Shown: positions 19,116 through 30,771, counted from the first letter of the stretch. The stretch: DNA of 64,000 bases from CAJBLF01 sp041675025 (GCA_041675025.1 JBAYUS010000001.1:372001-436000); one strand, 5' to 3'. The notes: generated by a model from the letters alone, not told the origin. Made by a program: numbers and translations.

Positions 19116-19240
19116 GTATAAAAAACCTATTTTTATAAAAAAATATATAATAAACCAATAGATCTATTTTGTAAAGAATAGTTCTTGACTTTTTATATTA
19201 AATTACTATATATACCTTTGTTTATTTTCTAATTTTTCTA

Positions 19241-21508
19241 ATGGAAATTAATAATATCAAAACTAATCTTGAAAAAAACGGTATGCATAAGAAATCTTCA
19301 TTATTTAAAAATCAACTTCTTATTGTCCTTATGGCACTAGGAATAAGCTGATATGCAACCGAAAAAATATTGTCTTCACAAGAAGATCAGGACTTTACAG
19401 TAGAAGTTCCTACATCAAATTCTTCTGTAGCTCATACTGCTACATTTTCTCCTGAAAAATGAGATATAAAATATAATAAAGACAGTATCAATTATATTAT
19501 TGAATCTAGAATAGCTGATATACAAAAACAACGTGAACAAGAATTTCTTCAAGTAAAATTGATGGGATATCAAAGAGAAGTAAAAGCTGCATTAAATACA
19601 TTTCAAAATGATAACACTTTTCAAAAGACAAAACAAGAAGCCCTTTCTGATAAACAATTAACAATATACGATAAAAACATATGATCTGCAGAAAATCTTT
19701 CTAGCCTTTGAACTGTTTGTGAAGATATTGTTTCTTATATAACTAAATTACTCAACAAACAAGATGTTGAAATAGAATGAAAAACACTCAAGACTAAAAA
19801 TATTAAAAACAGTGATTTTTTCGTTAAACTCAATGAACAAAAACATATTTTTCAAAACTTTGCTACTATCATAAAAAGCACTCGTTTTGAACCAGAAGTA
19901 TTTAAAAACCTTAAACCAAGTGTTGATGTGGTTAAGTACTCCTCTGCTATTGATTCACTCAAAAATCTAATCACAATCAATCAAGATAGTTTGATTGGTA
20001 TACAAGATAGTTTGGTAACTCTTTATAAAACACTTAATGATTCTACAGATCAAAAAATAGAAATAGAACTTGCTCTCAAAAGCGGTAAAGTAGATTATAT
20101 TGAATTTGATAATACTACTATCATTTCCGATACTGCATCTTTAAATAAGAAACATGATATAGAACAACGCGAAAATGAACAAAAAAATCATGTCGTTGTA
20201 ATTGAAGCATCTATTTTGGATCAGAATAAAAATATTATCAATTTAGAGGATCATCAAGCTCCAGCTTTGAGTAGCAATATCGATAACCTTTATAAGGAAT
20301 ATGAAAAGAATCTTACTTTATTGATAGATGCTATCAGAGATCAGCATACAAATATTATGACAGAAAAAGATAAGTGAATCTCAGATCAAATTTGATCATT
20401 CAAAAAACTTATTAAAGATATTTATGTAAAAATAGATACATTAAAAAACAAACATAAGGCTGTATTAAACTCTATTATAGCAGAAAAAGAAAAAATTCAT
20501 CTTTCTGATTCATCAAAACTTGAAGGACTTTTGATAAAATTCCAAGCTGAAGAAAGTCATTTGGCTCATGTATATTCACAAACAAACACTGAGCTTATCA
20601 ATAAAAATATTTCCTTATGAAATATGCTTTTGGAAAACTACGATATCTATTTAGATATGCTTAAAAAATGCAAAGAACCACTTAATGGATATGTTTCTGG
20701 TTTAGAAAAAGATATTTCTATATTAGAGACAAACATTACTGAACTTCAAAGAAAATATGATGAAAATCAAATTAAAATCAAAGAATTTAGTAAATCTGAT
20801 GATACAAAAGACGTAAATGAATGTCAAAAAAAAATCCAAGAAAGTATGATGTATAGCAAAAAAATGAATACAGAAAAAAAAGAAAAAACAGAAAAATCAA
20901 CGACAAAAGAAAATATTCAAAAGGAAATCGTTGAAATAAATAACGTACAACAATATGTAGATAACAATAGAAATCTTACTGTATTTGGTATGAAAATTTA
21001 TCTTGTTGCTAAACAAATCCAATCTACAGAAGCCCAATTTAATGCTGCAAAAGAAACTAAAAATCACTATGAATTTATTTTATGAGAAAAAAATAAATCA
21101 TTTGATGGTATTACTACTGCACTTACTGAAGCTAATATAAATATTCAAAAAATAACTATTGATACTATAAGTAACAAAGATAATTATATTGTTCTTGCTA
21201 CACTTATGGAACAAAAAGATAGTCTCTTACTTAATAAAAAAGCTCTTGAATCTGACATTACAAATCTCAAAGGAAAAATTGATGCTAAAGAAAGAGAAAT
21301 CAATAAACTCAGTAAAATGATTACTGATTTCGGTATGTTTGGTTCTGATGAACTCAAAAAACGAGATGGTCTCATTTACAATAGAAATCAATCATTTAGC
21401 AAACAATCTGATAAAACTAAATACTACAAAAAAGACATTATCAGATCTCCAGAAGAAATATTAGAAGATGTATCAAGCATAATAAAAACCATTAAAAATG
21501 TTAAATAA
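19241..21508 (+). CDS. Membrane-anchored long coiled-coil protein, 755 aa
   Basis: One membrane helix near residues 24-40 (LLIVLMALGISGYA), short cytoplasmic N-terminus, then more than 650 residues rich in Lys, Glu, Asp, Asn and Ile with long heptad-like stretches (for example near residues 460-600 and 650-720). No enzymatic motif recognised. The shape fits an extended envelope-spanning or surface fibre. Twelve or so TGA codons. The next gene starts inside its last codons (21498), so translation is probably coupled. The pair probably acts together at the cell envelope. Confidence 0.78.
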
Positions 21509-23120
21509 TTTTTTATCTTTTCCATCAATCCTCATGAATAACAACGACATTCTTAAAAGAATACAGGAACTCGATGAAGCTGAAAAAATTGGAAATGCAG
21601 AGCTTAATGCATTGTATAAAAAACAAGATGAACATGGTACTGTATTGGAGAGTATAAGAAAAAATTCTACTGGTATCGCTACATGACTTGCATTCGTTCT
21701 TACTGCTAGCTCTGTATCATACAGTGTTACAGCTGATGCAAAAAATCCAAATATTTTTGATATTCCTGCAGTTGGAGGAAATGGCCGTACTATTCAAAAA
21801 GCAGCGGCAGAAGATTTAAAAAATTATACTACTCCTGTTGATGTAGATAAAAGATTACAAGCTAAAGTTACTACTACAAGCACTGAAAGAAAAGCATGGC
21901 AAAATCTTGCTACAGCTTATGCTTTCAATCACAAAATGTGATCTATAGATAAAAAAGATGGTAGCGCACAAGAATTTTTTGATGCTACAATGATATATAA
22001 CCAATTACACACTGCTATTTCAAATATTCCAAATTATAAACAACCTTCAGCTGCAACTCCACAACAAAAAGTTGGATATGATGTTGCTTTTTGTCTTCAA
22101 CAACTTGGATACGATAAAGATGCAGAAGGAAATATAAGAAATCTTGATACTAAAGATTGTATCTATACCAATGATCTTATTATTGCAGTTATGGATTTTC
22201 AAAATACAAAAGACATAAAGAGAGATGGTATTGTATGACCTGAAACTTTCCGACATTTTATGCAAACATTGAATAGTAATCATATTATAACTGTTGATCT
22301 CAATTCAAATACTACTAAACAATGAAAAACTATACATACCAATACAACAAAAACAGTCACTAAAAATCAAACCAAAAATTGATCTCCAACAAACAATGCT
22401 CAAGCTCAAAATAATAATAAGAATACTACTTCACAAACATCTGAAAATACAACTAATACTGTACAAAATACAACTAATACTGCAGACAACACTATACTTG
22501 TGGATAAAGATAAAGCACAAATGATTTTAGAAAAATATTTTACAGGAAGAGAATTATGATTTATTCAACCAACAATTTCATATATCAATATTCAAAAAAA
22601 TCAATCAATCCTTCAAGAAATTGTCGATGCAGATAAAAATACTGATCCTCTTGTAGATAAAAAAGCACTTGTTTTGTGTATCCTTGAAAAATATGGTATA
22701 CAAAATGATATTCATGTTTTGGATGAACAAATACAAGCATATCAATGAGTAAAAGATTCAATTATATTGAAATCACTTTTGATACGAAAAGAAGATCTCC
22801 AAAAAAAGATAGAATTAGATGCTTTAGAAAATGAAGAAGTCTCTATATCACAAGATATAATAGTACAAACATCAGCTGTAGATATGCTTGTAAAGAAGAA
22901 TTTATCAAAAAAGCTATTTAATAAATTTAAAAAAGCTATTACTGCTATCGTAGGATGAGAGATAGATGAAAAAACAAATATTCAAGATGTTACATGGCAA
23001 AACCTTATGATAAAAAAAATATTGCCAGAAAATCTAGATATGAATTTTGATGAATTTTCTTCTCTCAAACCAGAAAATTTCATAGCATTATTTAATACTA
23101 ACAAAGCTAAACGAAACTAA
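21498..23120 (+). CDS. Envelope protein with peptidoglycan-binding-like domain, 540 aa
   Basis: Starts 11 bases before the stop of the coiled-coil gene. A hydrophobic stretch near residues 55-75 (TGLAFVLTASSVSYSV) may be a membrane anchor. Residues about 195-255 fit a PG_binding_1 domain: VGYDVAFCLQQLGYD...DLIIAVMDFQNTKDIKRDGIVGPETFRHFMQTL, with the DGIVGPET signature. A long Asn/Thr/Gln-rich low-complexity linker follows (about 275-335), then a helical C-terminal half with no recognisable family. Probably docks on the cell wall while the partner gene supplies a fibre. An alternative ATG is at 21534. Confidence 0.75.
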
Positions 23121-23145
23121 TTTATATACTATCTATAGCAGTATT

Positions 23146-23568
23146 ATGGAAATAAGTGATAGATCATGAGAATGATCAAAAGAAGATAAAAAAAATGACA
23201 TAGAAAAAACATCAGCTCTAGCTATCATGCAAACTTTTTGAATTGCTGAAAAAAAATTCTATCAAGAAATATGGGAAGCTATTTGTCAAAATAGTGATGC
23301 AAAGAGATTACTAGAGATGCCAGAATTAGAAAATATTAGTATAGATAAAATACAATGAGACAAAACATTTTTCCAAATAAATATTTCTACAGATTTCAAA
23401 GGTAATGACTTATTTACAACTATAGCTTCTCATGGATTTCCAGAATATCTGGAATATTTAAATCAAAATAAGACAGTAGAACGCGATTGAAATGACTGTA
23501 CGATAATTAAAATATATTTATCGGATATATTAATCCACATATATGTTTCCAAAAGAAAAAAAGATTAA
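23146..23568 (+). CDS. Hypothetical protein, 140 aa
   Basis: Acidic, soluble, starts MEISDRSGEGSKEDKK. No family recognised. It follows the two envelope genes with a 25-base gap on the same strand and is probably in their operon. Its TAA lies one base from the stop of the convergent elp3. Confidence 0.6.
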
Positions 23569-23569
23569 T

Positions 23570-25402
23570 TTATATTTTCTTAATCATATAGCTTCACTCG
23601 AGCTTGTATCAAAGCTTTCTGTAATATTCTCTCACACCAATACCGGAGATTACAGAGAGCTTTTTATAATTATGTACATGTGAAATTTGTTCAGCTAATT
23701 CCATAAGCTGTTTACCAAATCACTTGTGTTGAGTTTTAATATTTTTTTTCAACTTTTTTTCTAATCATTCCATCTGCCCATAGACATGAAGTTCTCTAAT
23801 AATAGCAGTTGATTTTCCCAATCATGGAATATCTATTACATTTATTTCTGTAGGTAATAAAAGTCTTGTGAAACCATAAAGATACCCTAAATGATCTTCA
23901 CAACTGATAAAATATTCAACTCCCCCACTACTGAGATATTTTCTTATAACTATATTTGCAGTTTCTTTTGATTTCATATCTTGATGTCTAATTTCTCTAC
24001 TTCTCGTATCAAGAGAAACAAAATTTCTGAATGATTTTATGTCAGGATCTTTTCCGATGATGAATGTTTGAATTTCATCATTTTTTCTAACGATTTTTCC
24101 CAGTTCGTCTTTGAGTGCTTTTTGTGGAGACGTAAATAAACTATATTTTCAATATATTCTCTCATAAAACTTTTTTCGTGCTCATGGTTTTGCTTTTTGT
24201 TCCTTCGACAACTGATTGTGCATAAGTTGTGAAAGATTTGTGATCATACTTCATGCAACAATTTCATTTGCAGGTATATCACGAATCAAACGTTTGATTC
24301 TCGTGTACGGAGGAATGACGTCGAAAAATACCTCTCTAATAAGCTTTTTGATATCCTCAGTTTCTAATGGTTTATATTTTCCTTGTTTATAGAGTTCATG
24401 AAGTTCGGTATTTGGGATGACGGAGGTAGGATAGAATTTTATCTCATCCGGTTTGAAAAATGGGTCAGAATATAAATCTTTGAATGTTTTCAAATCTTTT
24501 GAATAATCTGATCAATACAATCCTGGCATCACATGCAGAGCAAATTTGAATCCATATTGTCTGAGCTTATTGCAAGCGTCACGTGATTGCTGGACAGAAT
24601 GTCCTCTTTTATTGAGATTAAGGACTTCATCATCTAATGATTGTACTCCCATTTCCACTCTTGTCACTCACATTTCGCGTCGAAATTGGCAGTTCGTGTC
24701 GGTCACATATTCTGGTCTTGTTTCTATTGTAAGTCATATGATTCTATGCGTTGCACTTTCATTTTTTTTGAGGGCTTCCTGTGTGTCTTTTGAATAGGTG
24801 ATTATTTTACTTTCATCTATTGTAGTATGAGCGTATTTTTTGGTCGTAGATATTTCTATATTTTGAAAATATTCGTCGAAAGTATTACATGCGTCGTAGA
24901 GTTCCTTGATAAATTTAATTTTATAGTCTTTGGTATAGACGTCAAATGTTCATCCTAAGACAATCAATTCTATTTTATCGGTTTCATGACCAGTTAAAGT
25001 AAGTGAAAGTAATCTATTGTAGACTTGTTTGATGGGATCGAATTTATTGAGTAATGCTCTCATCGCGCCCGGCTCAGATTTGATATAACTCTTTGGCATG
25101 GTCGGATCGTTGGGACAAAAAATACATTGCCCAGGACAATAAAATGGCTTGGTAAGTACTTGTACGGACACAATTCCTGACTGTGATCTGATTCCTCTTT
25201 TTTTGAGTAATTGTTCTATCTGTGGATCTTTGGTTATCTTACCTGCTTTTAAGAGTTCATAATACGCTTGGAGTAATTGAATATTTGATGGTATATCAGC
25301 TAATTTTTCTGTTTTGGCAAAATCCCTCTTGAAGCTCGTGAGAAGGTCAAGATTACGTTTCTTGGGATTAGTTTTGATAAGTTGTAGGATAATTTTTTTC
25401 AT
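23570..25402 (-). CDS. elp3: Elp3-like tRNA U34 modification enzyme (radical SAM + GNAT)
   Basis: Fusion of a radical-SAM domain and a C-terminal acetyltransferase domain, as in the tRNA wobble-uridine 5-carboxymethylation enzyme. The radical-SAM cysteines are in KPFYCPGQCIFCPNDPTMPKSY, followed by EPGAMRALLNKFDP, THRIIGLTIETRPEYV and RRGHSVQ-type downstream motifs. The last 90 residues have the GNAT acetyl-CoA loop (HKGFGKQLME) and a GVREYYRKLGYKLE ending. 610 aa. The ATG at 25402 is preferred over 25426 because the upstream bases form a TATATATAG box. Confidence 0.88.
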
Positions 25403-25529
25403 AGTGATACTACTATATATAATCATTTCTTTTTTTCCACATAGAAAATTGAAATATATTTTCTATTGAAAACATTCCACCAACCTGTACAATTCTTGTA
25501 CACGAACTTTATTTTATAATCTATATATT

Positions 25530-26111
25530 ATGATAAAATTAGAATCACTACCGTATGCAACAAATGGCTTGGAACCAGTTATCGATACCCAGACAGTAGA
25601 ACTTCATTATGGAAAACATCATCAATGATATGTAAATAAGCTCAATGAGCTTATCACTGGAACACCATCTGAGAATCAATCACTTGAAGAAATCATTCAA
25701 ACTTCTGACTGACCCGTATTTAATAATGCGGCTCAGATATGGAATCATACTTTTTATCGAAATCAACTCCAAGCTCCAACAGAAAACAATACAGCTACAT
25801 GAGCTATTTTGGATGCTATAATTACAAAACGAGAAAGCTTTGAAATATTCCAAGAAGCTATGATTGCAAATGCTGTAGGAAACTTTGGATCTGGATGGAC
25901 TCGATTAGTACAACACAATGATGGAACTTTAGAAATCTTAAATACTAGTAATGCGGGATGTCCTCTTACTATGGACAAAAAACCTCTTCTTACTATAGAT
26001 GTACGAGAACACGCTTATTATTTAAAATATCAGAATCGTAGAGTTGAATATGCTACAAATATATGGAAATGTATCAATCGAGATAAGGTGAACGAAAGAT
26101 TCGGTGCGTAG
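25530..26111 (+). CDS. sodA: Superoxide dismutase, Fe/Mn family
   Basis: Dismutates superoxide to hydrogen peroxide and oxygen. Typical parts: LPYATNGLEPVIDTQTVELHYGKHHQGYVNKLN (first His), NNAAQIWNHTFY (second His), GNFGSGWTRLV, and near the end DVREHAYYLKYQNRRVEY, which supplies the metal Asp and His. The almost invariant Trp of DVWEHAYY is Arg here. 193 aa. The gene heads a tight run on the plus strand with yraN, ctpA, a ferredoxin and a sigma factor, spacing 20-50 bases. Fe versus Mn cannot be told. Confidence 0.92.
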
Positions 26112-26133
26112 AATTTATCTAATAAAGAAGTAC

Positions 26134-26481
26134 ATGAATACGAAGTATAAGAAAGAAAAAGGTAGAGAATGAGAAGAATTAGTAGCACAATATTATCAAA
26201 ATCAATGATATATTCTTATAGAAAAGAACTATACGATCCCGTGATGAGAACTTGATCTAATTTTTCAAAAAAATAATATTCTGACCTTCGTGGAAGTAAA
26301 GGTTGTTGATCATATACATGAACTCCAAGACTACGTTACTCATAAGAAACTCTGACATATAAAACATACTATTAATTATTATTTACTTATTCATCCTACA
26401 GACAAGGAATACACACTTGATATTGTATTTGTAAGAGATAATTCTATACTTGAAGTCTATAAAAATGTCACGAATAGCTAA
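26134..26481 (+). CDS. yraN: YraN-like (UPF0102) putative endonuclease, 115 aa
   Basis: Short protein with a restriction-endonuclease-like fold. The family pattern is seen: KKEKGREGEELVAQYYQNQGYILIEKNYTIPGGELDLIFQ...LTFVEVKV, with the Asp and the ExK that would bind metal. The glycines at REGEE and PGGELD are TGA. Role unknown in general, probably DNA processing. Sits 22 bases after sod and 19 bases before ctpA. Confidence 0.85.
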
Positions 26482-26500
26482 TTTATTTGTAAATATATAC

Positions 26501-27781
26501 ATGAAAAAAAATAAATTAATCATCCTATTTATACTATGATCACTTTTTGGCTGATTTGTTTGGCAAATTGGTCACGAATGGAATATCTTACATCAACCAC
26601 TTATCCAAGAAGGGAAACTTAATTTGGATGGTTTGGTTGCATCAATAAAAAATGTTGTAAATACAGAAAGCCTTGGATTGTGAGGTAAAACATATGAACG
26701 TTTTGATACTATCAATAATGTTCTTCAAAGTTCATATTATAATATAGATAAACTCAATACAGGAAAAATGCTCAGTAGTGCTCTTAAAGCTTATGTAGAT
26801 GCAATCGATGATCCGTATACTATATATATGGATAGTGAAACAAATTCTGGCTTCCAAGAAGAGCTCAAATGATCATCAGATCTTGAAGGCATAGGAGCAG
26901 TTATCAGCAAAAAAGATTATTATATTCAAATAGACGAAGTTATTAAATGATCACCAGCATTCAATGCATGACTCAGAATGCTTGATAGAATCGTAATGAT
27001 CAATACATGATTTACTAAAACGATTGATGTAAATCAAGCAGTTAGCCAAATTAGAGGACCTAAATGAACTCAAGTAAAACTTACAATAGAAAGAATCGCT
27101 AAAGATGGAACAAAAGAAATTATTGAAAAAGAGATTACTAGAGATAAACTTATTATTCCTTCTGTTAATGGGAAAATACTTACTTGAGCTAACAAAGAGG
27201 TATTGGGATATATTAATATATCAATCATATGAGAAGAAACAGAAAACCTTTTGAAGAAAACCTTGAGTGAACTCAAATCTCAAAATGTTAAATGAATTAT
27301 TCTTGATCTTAGAGGTAACTGATGAGGACTCTTACCAGTTTCTGTAGAAATATCCTCACATTTCATTCCCAAGGGGAAGTTGGTAGTTAGTACCAAATAT
27401 TCTACATTTGAAGATGAAAAATTACTTTCAGCATGATATGAGGACTATCAAAATTTACCTATAGTAGTATTAGTTGATTGATTAACTGCTTCTGCATGAG
27501 AAATTATAGCATTGGCACTTCAAGAACAAATAGGCGCTCAACTTGTAGGTACACAGACTTTCGGTAAATGATCTATCCAGACTATGGATGAATTCGATGA
27601 CGGTGCTTCACTCAAATATACTGTAGGAAAGCGATACACTCCAAATGGAGAAAACATAGATATTACTTGAGCTACTCCTGATATTATTGTAGAATTTGAT
27701 CCTGATAAATATACAAACAACCTTATTGATACTCAGCTCGAAAAAGCAAAACAAGTACTTGGAACAATGATCAAAAAATAA
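26501..27781 (+). CDS. ctpA: Carboxy-terminal processing protease (S41 family)
   Basis: N-terminal membrane anchor (LIILFILGSLFGGFVW), so the enzyme faces outside. A PDZ domain follows (residues about 125-205, DLEGIGAVISKKD...GLRMLDRIVMIN), then the S41 core: GIILDLRGNGGGLL, DGLTASAGEIIA with the catalytic Ser, and GTQTFGKGSIQ with the catalytic Lys. 426 aa. Such enzymes trim C-termini of envelope proteins. TGA glycines abound in the loop motifs. Confidence 0.93.
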
Positions 27782-27808
27782 TATGTTATTTAAATTGTAT
27801 ACACTTAT

Positions 27809-28138
27809 ATGACAGTAACTATAAAACTTCAGAGACCCGATGGAAGTTTAATCTCTAGCTTTGCTGGCGAAGACAATCTAAGCATAGCACAAATTGCAAA
27901 ACAAAATGGTATAGACTTTCCTATTTCATGTAGTATCGGTACTTGTTGAATCTGCAAATGCAAAATAATTTCATGAAATCAATACGTTCAAATAGATAAA
28001 ATTACTTTGCCTATGAAATCATTAGAAAGACATGAAGATGGTAGTTTTCAAGAGGTATTTGCTTGTGTTGGAGGAATTTTATCTGATGCTATTAAAGACA
28101 AAAAACACCATGAAATAATCTTAGAAAAAAATATGTAA
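27809..28138 (+). CDS. [2Fe-2S] ferredoxin, 109 aa
   Basis: Plant/vertebrate-type ferredoxin fold. Cluster cysteines: CSIGTCGICKC (C-x4-C-x2-C) and a later Cys in VFACVGG. The glycine in the loop TCGIC is TGA. Electron carrier; partner unknown. The window also has radical-SAM enzymes, but those usually use other donors. Directly follows ctpA in the same direction. Confidence 0.88.
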
Positions 28139-28188
28139 CTTCGATATTACAAATTATAAAAAATATTTTATCTCATTATGTAGCTGTA

Positions 28189-28749
28189 GTGATCAATCTT
28201 GATACAGAGCACATAAAAAAATTAAAACAACAAGACCAAAACGCATTCAACCAGTTCTACTTACAGACTGTTGATATGTTTTTCCGTTATATCAATGCAA
28301 ATTATTTCATTAGTAAACAAGATGCTGAAGATGTTATCTCAAATTTTTATGTAAAATTTTGGGAAGGAGTTAAATCCTATAAAGAAGATCAATCATTTAC
28401 AGCCTACTTCCGAACTATCTTTAAAAACACACTCAAAGATTTTTTCAAAAAAAATACTGACAAACCTTTCACAAATCTACAGACAAATGATGAATGAATG
28501 TCCTTTGAAGAAACACTTATAGATGATATAGATATTACAAAACTTTTGGAAAATGATTTTAAATTTGAACAGATAGAACAGGCAATGAAGCAGCTTGATG
28601 ATATAAGTAAAGATATGATCTATTTCAAATTTATCGAAGAAAAAACTAACGAAGAAATATCATCTATAACATGATCATCAAATGAAATGATCAGACAAAG
28701 ACTTTCGAGAGCGATCAAACAATTAAAAAAACTTTTGGAAAATAATTAA
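28189..28749 (+). CDS. RNA polymerase sigma factor, ECF type
   Basis: 186 aa with region 2 (AFNQFYLQTVDMFFRYINANY, KQDAEDVISNFYVKFWEG) and region 4 (KFIEEKTNEEISSITGSSNEMIRQRLSRAIKQLKKLL). The only in-frame start near the right place is GTG 28189, since the upstream ATG is followed by TAG. No anti-sigma gene follows, unlike many ECF factors. It may control the surface or envelope genes, but nothing in the sequence shows its target promoters. Confidence 0.85.
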
Positions 28750-28763
28750 TGATATTTTTATAG

Positions 28764-28861
28764 GTCATTGCGAGGAATCCGCTTAGGCGGAGACGAAGCA
28801 ATCTATAGTGTTGATAGAATATAAAATAAAAACTGGATTGCTTCACTACGTTCGCAATGAC
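28764..28861. repeat. Dispersed palindrome, family A (inverted pair)
   Basis: Half-sites 28764-28803 and 28835-28861 with the CATTGCGAGG and CGAAGCAATC cores; the left one has an extra CCGCTTAGGCGG hairpin inserted. The following 300 bases before HU hold a 16-base perfect palindrome CTACTATATATAGTAG (28882-28897), a terminator and the HU promoter. Confidence 0.85.
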
Positions 28862-28923
28862 TAATAAAAAATTTATATTTACTACTATATATAGTAGCGA
28901 TAAAAAACTGACACCATTTTCTA

Positions 28924-28946
28924 GCCCCGCATCTTGTGGGGCTTTT
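28924..28946 (+). terminator. Possible terminator hairpin
   Basis: GCCCCGC/GTGGGGC stem with ATCTT loop and only four T residues after it. Confidence 0.5.
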
Positions 28947-29092
28947 CGAAAAAAATATGTTTTATTTCTGTATATATTTATTAAAATGTCAACTATAAAT
29001 AATCAGACATGACCACAAAAATATGATTAATACCAGTTCTCACCTATTATATACATTTATCTAATAATGATGCATTTTTACTTAAAAAGCTC

Positions 29093-29120
29093 TTGAAATA
29101 CAGTCCCTGTATGCTAATAT
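29093..29120 (+). promoter_or_regulatory. Promoter for the HU gene
   Basis: TTGAAA (29093-29098), 16-base spacer, TAATAT (29115-29120); ATG of HU follows 44 bases later. No Shine-Dalgarno sequence before the ATG. Confidence 0.5.
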
Positions 29121-29163
29121 CATTGATGTACACAGTACCTTTTATTATGTAATTATTTGTACA

Positions 29164-29445
29164 ATGACTAAAACAGCTCTTATTGCTAGCCTAGCAGAAC
29201 AATTAGGTGTTTCTAAAAAATTAGCTTCTGAATTAGTTAACTCTTTCATCGATACTGTAATTGGTGGAGTTAAAAAAACTGGAGAAGTAAGAATCCAAGG
29301 ATTCGGAACTTTCAGAGCTTCAAAAAGAAAAGCTAGAGAAGGTGTTAATCCACAAAACCCAAGTCAAAAAATCAAAATTCCTGCTATGAAAGTTGTTACT
29401 TTCAAAGCTGGTTCTGAATTCAAAGGAGCAGTTAAAAAATCTTAG
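29164..29445 (+). CDS. hup: HU-family DNA-binding protein
   Basis: Histone-like dimeric nucleoid protein. 93 aa with the family pattern MTKTALIASLAEQLGVSKK, VNSFIDTVIGGVKKTGEVRIQGFGTF, the flexible arm REGVNPQNPSQKIKIPA and the final FKAGSEFKGAVKKS. No TGA codon in the whole gene: all nine or so glycines are GGN, as in the L9 gene and the 6867 surface protein. Has its own promoter and terminator. Confidence 0.97.
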   Translation: MTKTALIASLAEQLGVSKKLASELVNSFIDTVIGGVKKTGEVRIQGFGTFRASKRKAREGVNPQNPSQKIKIPAMKVVTFKAGSEFKGAVKKS

Positions 29446-29465
29446 TTCCTTATTCATTATCATAG

Positions 29466-29492
29466 AAAAATCCGCTTCGGCGGATTTTTTTT
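29466..29492 (+). terminator. Terminator of the HU gene
   Basis: AAATCCGC/GCGGATTT stem with TTCG loop and eight T residues. Confidence 0.85.
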
Positions 29493-29570
29493 ATATTTTC
29501 CTTTCAAGGAATGTATGTGAGAAACAATAAAATATAATTGATTTTCTTAGGTAAACTACTATATATACTA

Positions 29571-29610
29571 TTAATTCTGAATTCTGAATTTTTAATTCTA
29601 AATTTTAAAG
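29571..29610. repeat. Repeat family D, short copy
   Basis: AATTCTGAATTCTGAATTTT and TTAATTCTAAATTTTAAAG, directly before the ATG at 29612. Confidence 0.4.
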
Positions 29611-29611
29611 A

Positions 29612-30010
29612 ATGACTTGATATATCATTTTAGCTGCATTTGTTGGTGGACTTGTAGGATACTTTGTATTCTATCTTAGATTTCAACACAAAGACACTGT
29701 CAATCAACTCAGATCAAATCTCAAGGAAGCTGGTAAAGAAGTAGAATATCTTAGTCATGAACTTGATGAATATGTTCAACAAAACGCACTCTTGAAACAA
29801 AAAACTATGGAGCTATTGGAAAAAAACGACGATCTCTCTGATGTTGTTTCTGAATTGAGTAAATACTATGTACACTTGAAAAAAGCTGCAGAAAAAACTA
29901 CTGAACTTAACAAATATCTTCATACGCAAAATCCAGACATAGAAGAAAAAATGCAACCATTTTTGGATAAGGCAAAAGAAAAAACCATTGAAGATAAAAC
30001 ATTCTTCTAA
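29612..30010 (+). CDS. Membrane-anchored coiled-coil protein, 132 aa
   Basis: An N-terminal membrane helix (YIILAAFVGGLVGYFVFYL, residues 4-22), then about 90 residues of strong coiled coil (VEYLSHELDEYVQQNALLKQK, ELLEKNDDLSDVVSELSK). Only one TGA, near the start. Function unknown; the shape resembles small envelope or division-associated proteins. It lies between HU and a methyltransferase gene. Confidence 0.7.
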
Positions 30011-30016
30011 AAATTT

Positions 30017-30144
30017 AATGAAAAACGAAAAACTAAAAGTGAAAAATGATGGAATAGTAGGATTATTAACTATTGCAATATATAATAGTCTATAAGGAAA
30101 CAAATACCGACATTTTTCATTATTCATTTTTAATTATTCATTCA
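30017..30144. repeat. Repeat family C, full element
   Basis: Left arm AATGAAAAACGAAAAACTAA, centre TTAACTATTGCAATATATAA, right arm TTTCATTATTCATTTTTAAT. The element reaches the start region of the methyltransferase gene; the frame of that gene stays open through part of the repeat. Confidence 0.75.
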
Positions 30145-30150
30145 TTTCAT

Positions 30151-30771
30151 TTGTCTTATAATCAAAAACATATTCTTATCCATAATTCGGAGACGGGATA
30201 TAATACTATAGCTGAACAATATGGCGCTTATCATAAACATCTTGATGGTTTTGACAAAGGTGTTTTTGTTAAATTTTTACCAAGAAACAAAGAAAATTTA
30301 TCAATTATCGATCTTGGTGCTGGCGATGGAAGACTATACAAATCTCTTTCTCCATTAACACCAACAAGATATGTCGCCTGCGATATCGCTGAGAAATTAT
30401 TAAACAGACATCCGGGAAAAAATGTAGAAAAAATAGTCTGTGATTTAGAAGATACACTCCCCTTTGATGATGAATCATTTGATCTAGCAACAAGTTTTTT
30501 TGTACTTGAACATATCGAAGATATATATAATTTATTTTCAGAGACATATAGAATCTTAAAACCAGGAGGAATGCTTATTATTGGACATTTTATTCAGAGA
30601 CGTGAATTTGTTTGGAAAAAAGATAAGGATCAATTTAGAATTAAATTTTTTAATCATAGATTGCAGGATATAGAAAAATTACTTACAAAATCTTATTTTG
30701 ATCTCCACGTTATACCTATCCGTGAAAAATGAAACATTATAGGACATATATTGATCTGTACAAAAACGTAG
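30151..30771 (+). CDS. SAM-dependent methyltransferase, class I
   Basis: Motif I IIDLGAGDGRLYKSL, acidic motif ACDIAEKLLN, DLEDTLPFDDESFDLATSFFVLEHI and RILKPGGMLIIGHF are all present, as in small-molecule or quinone-type class I methyltransferases. Substrate unknown. The true start is unclear: no ATG precedes the conserved part in frame, TTG 30151 lies just beyond repeat family C, and an earlier TTG at 30073 lies inside the repeat. The repeat insertion may have replaced the native start. Confidence 0.75.
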
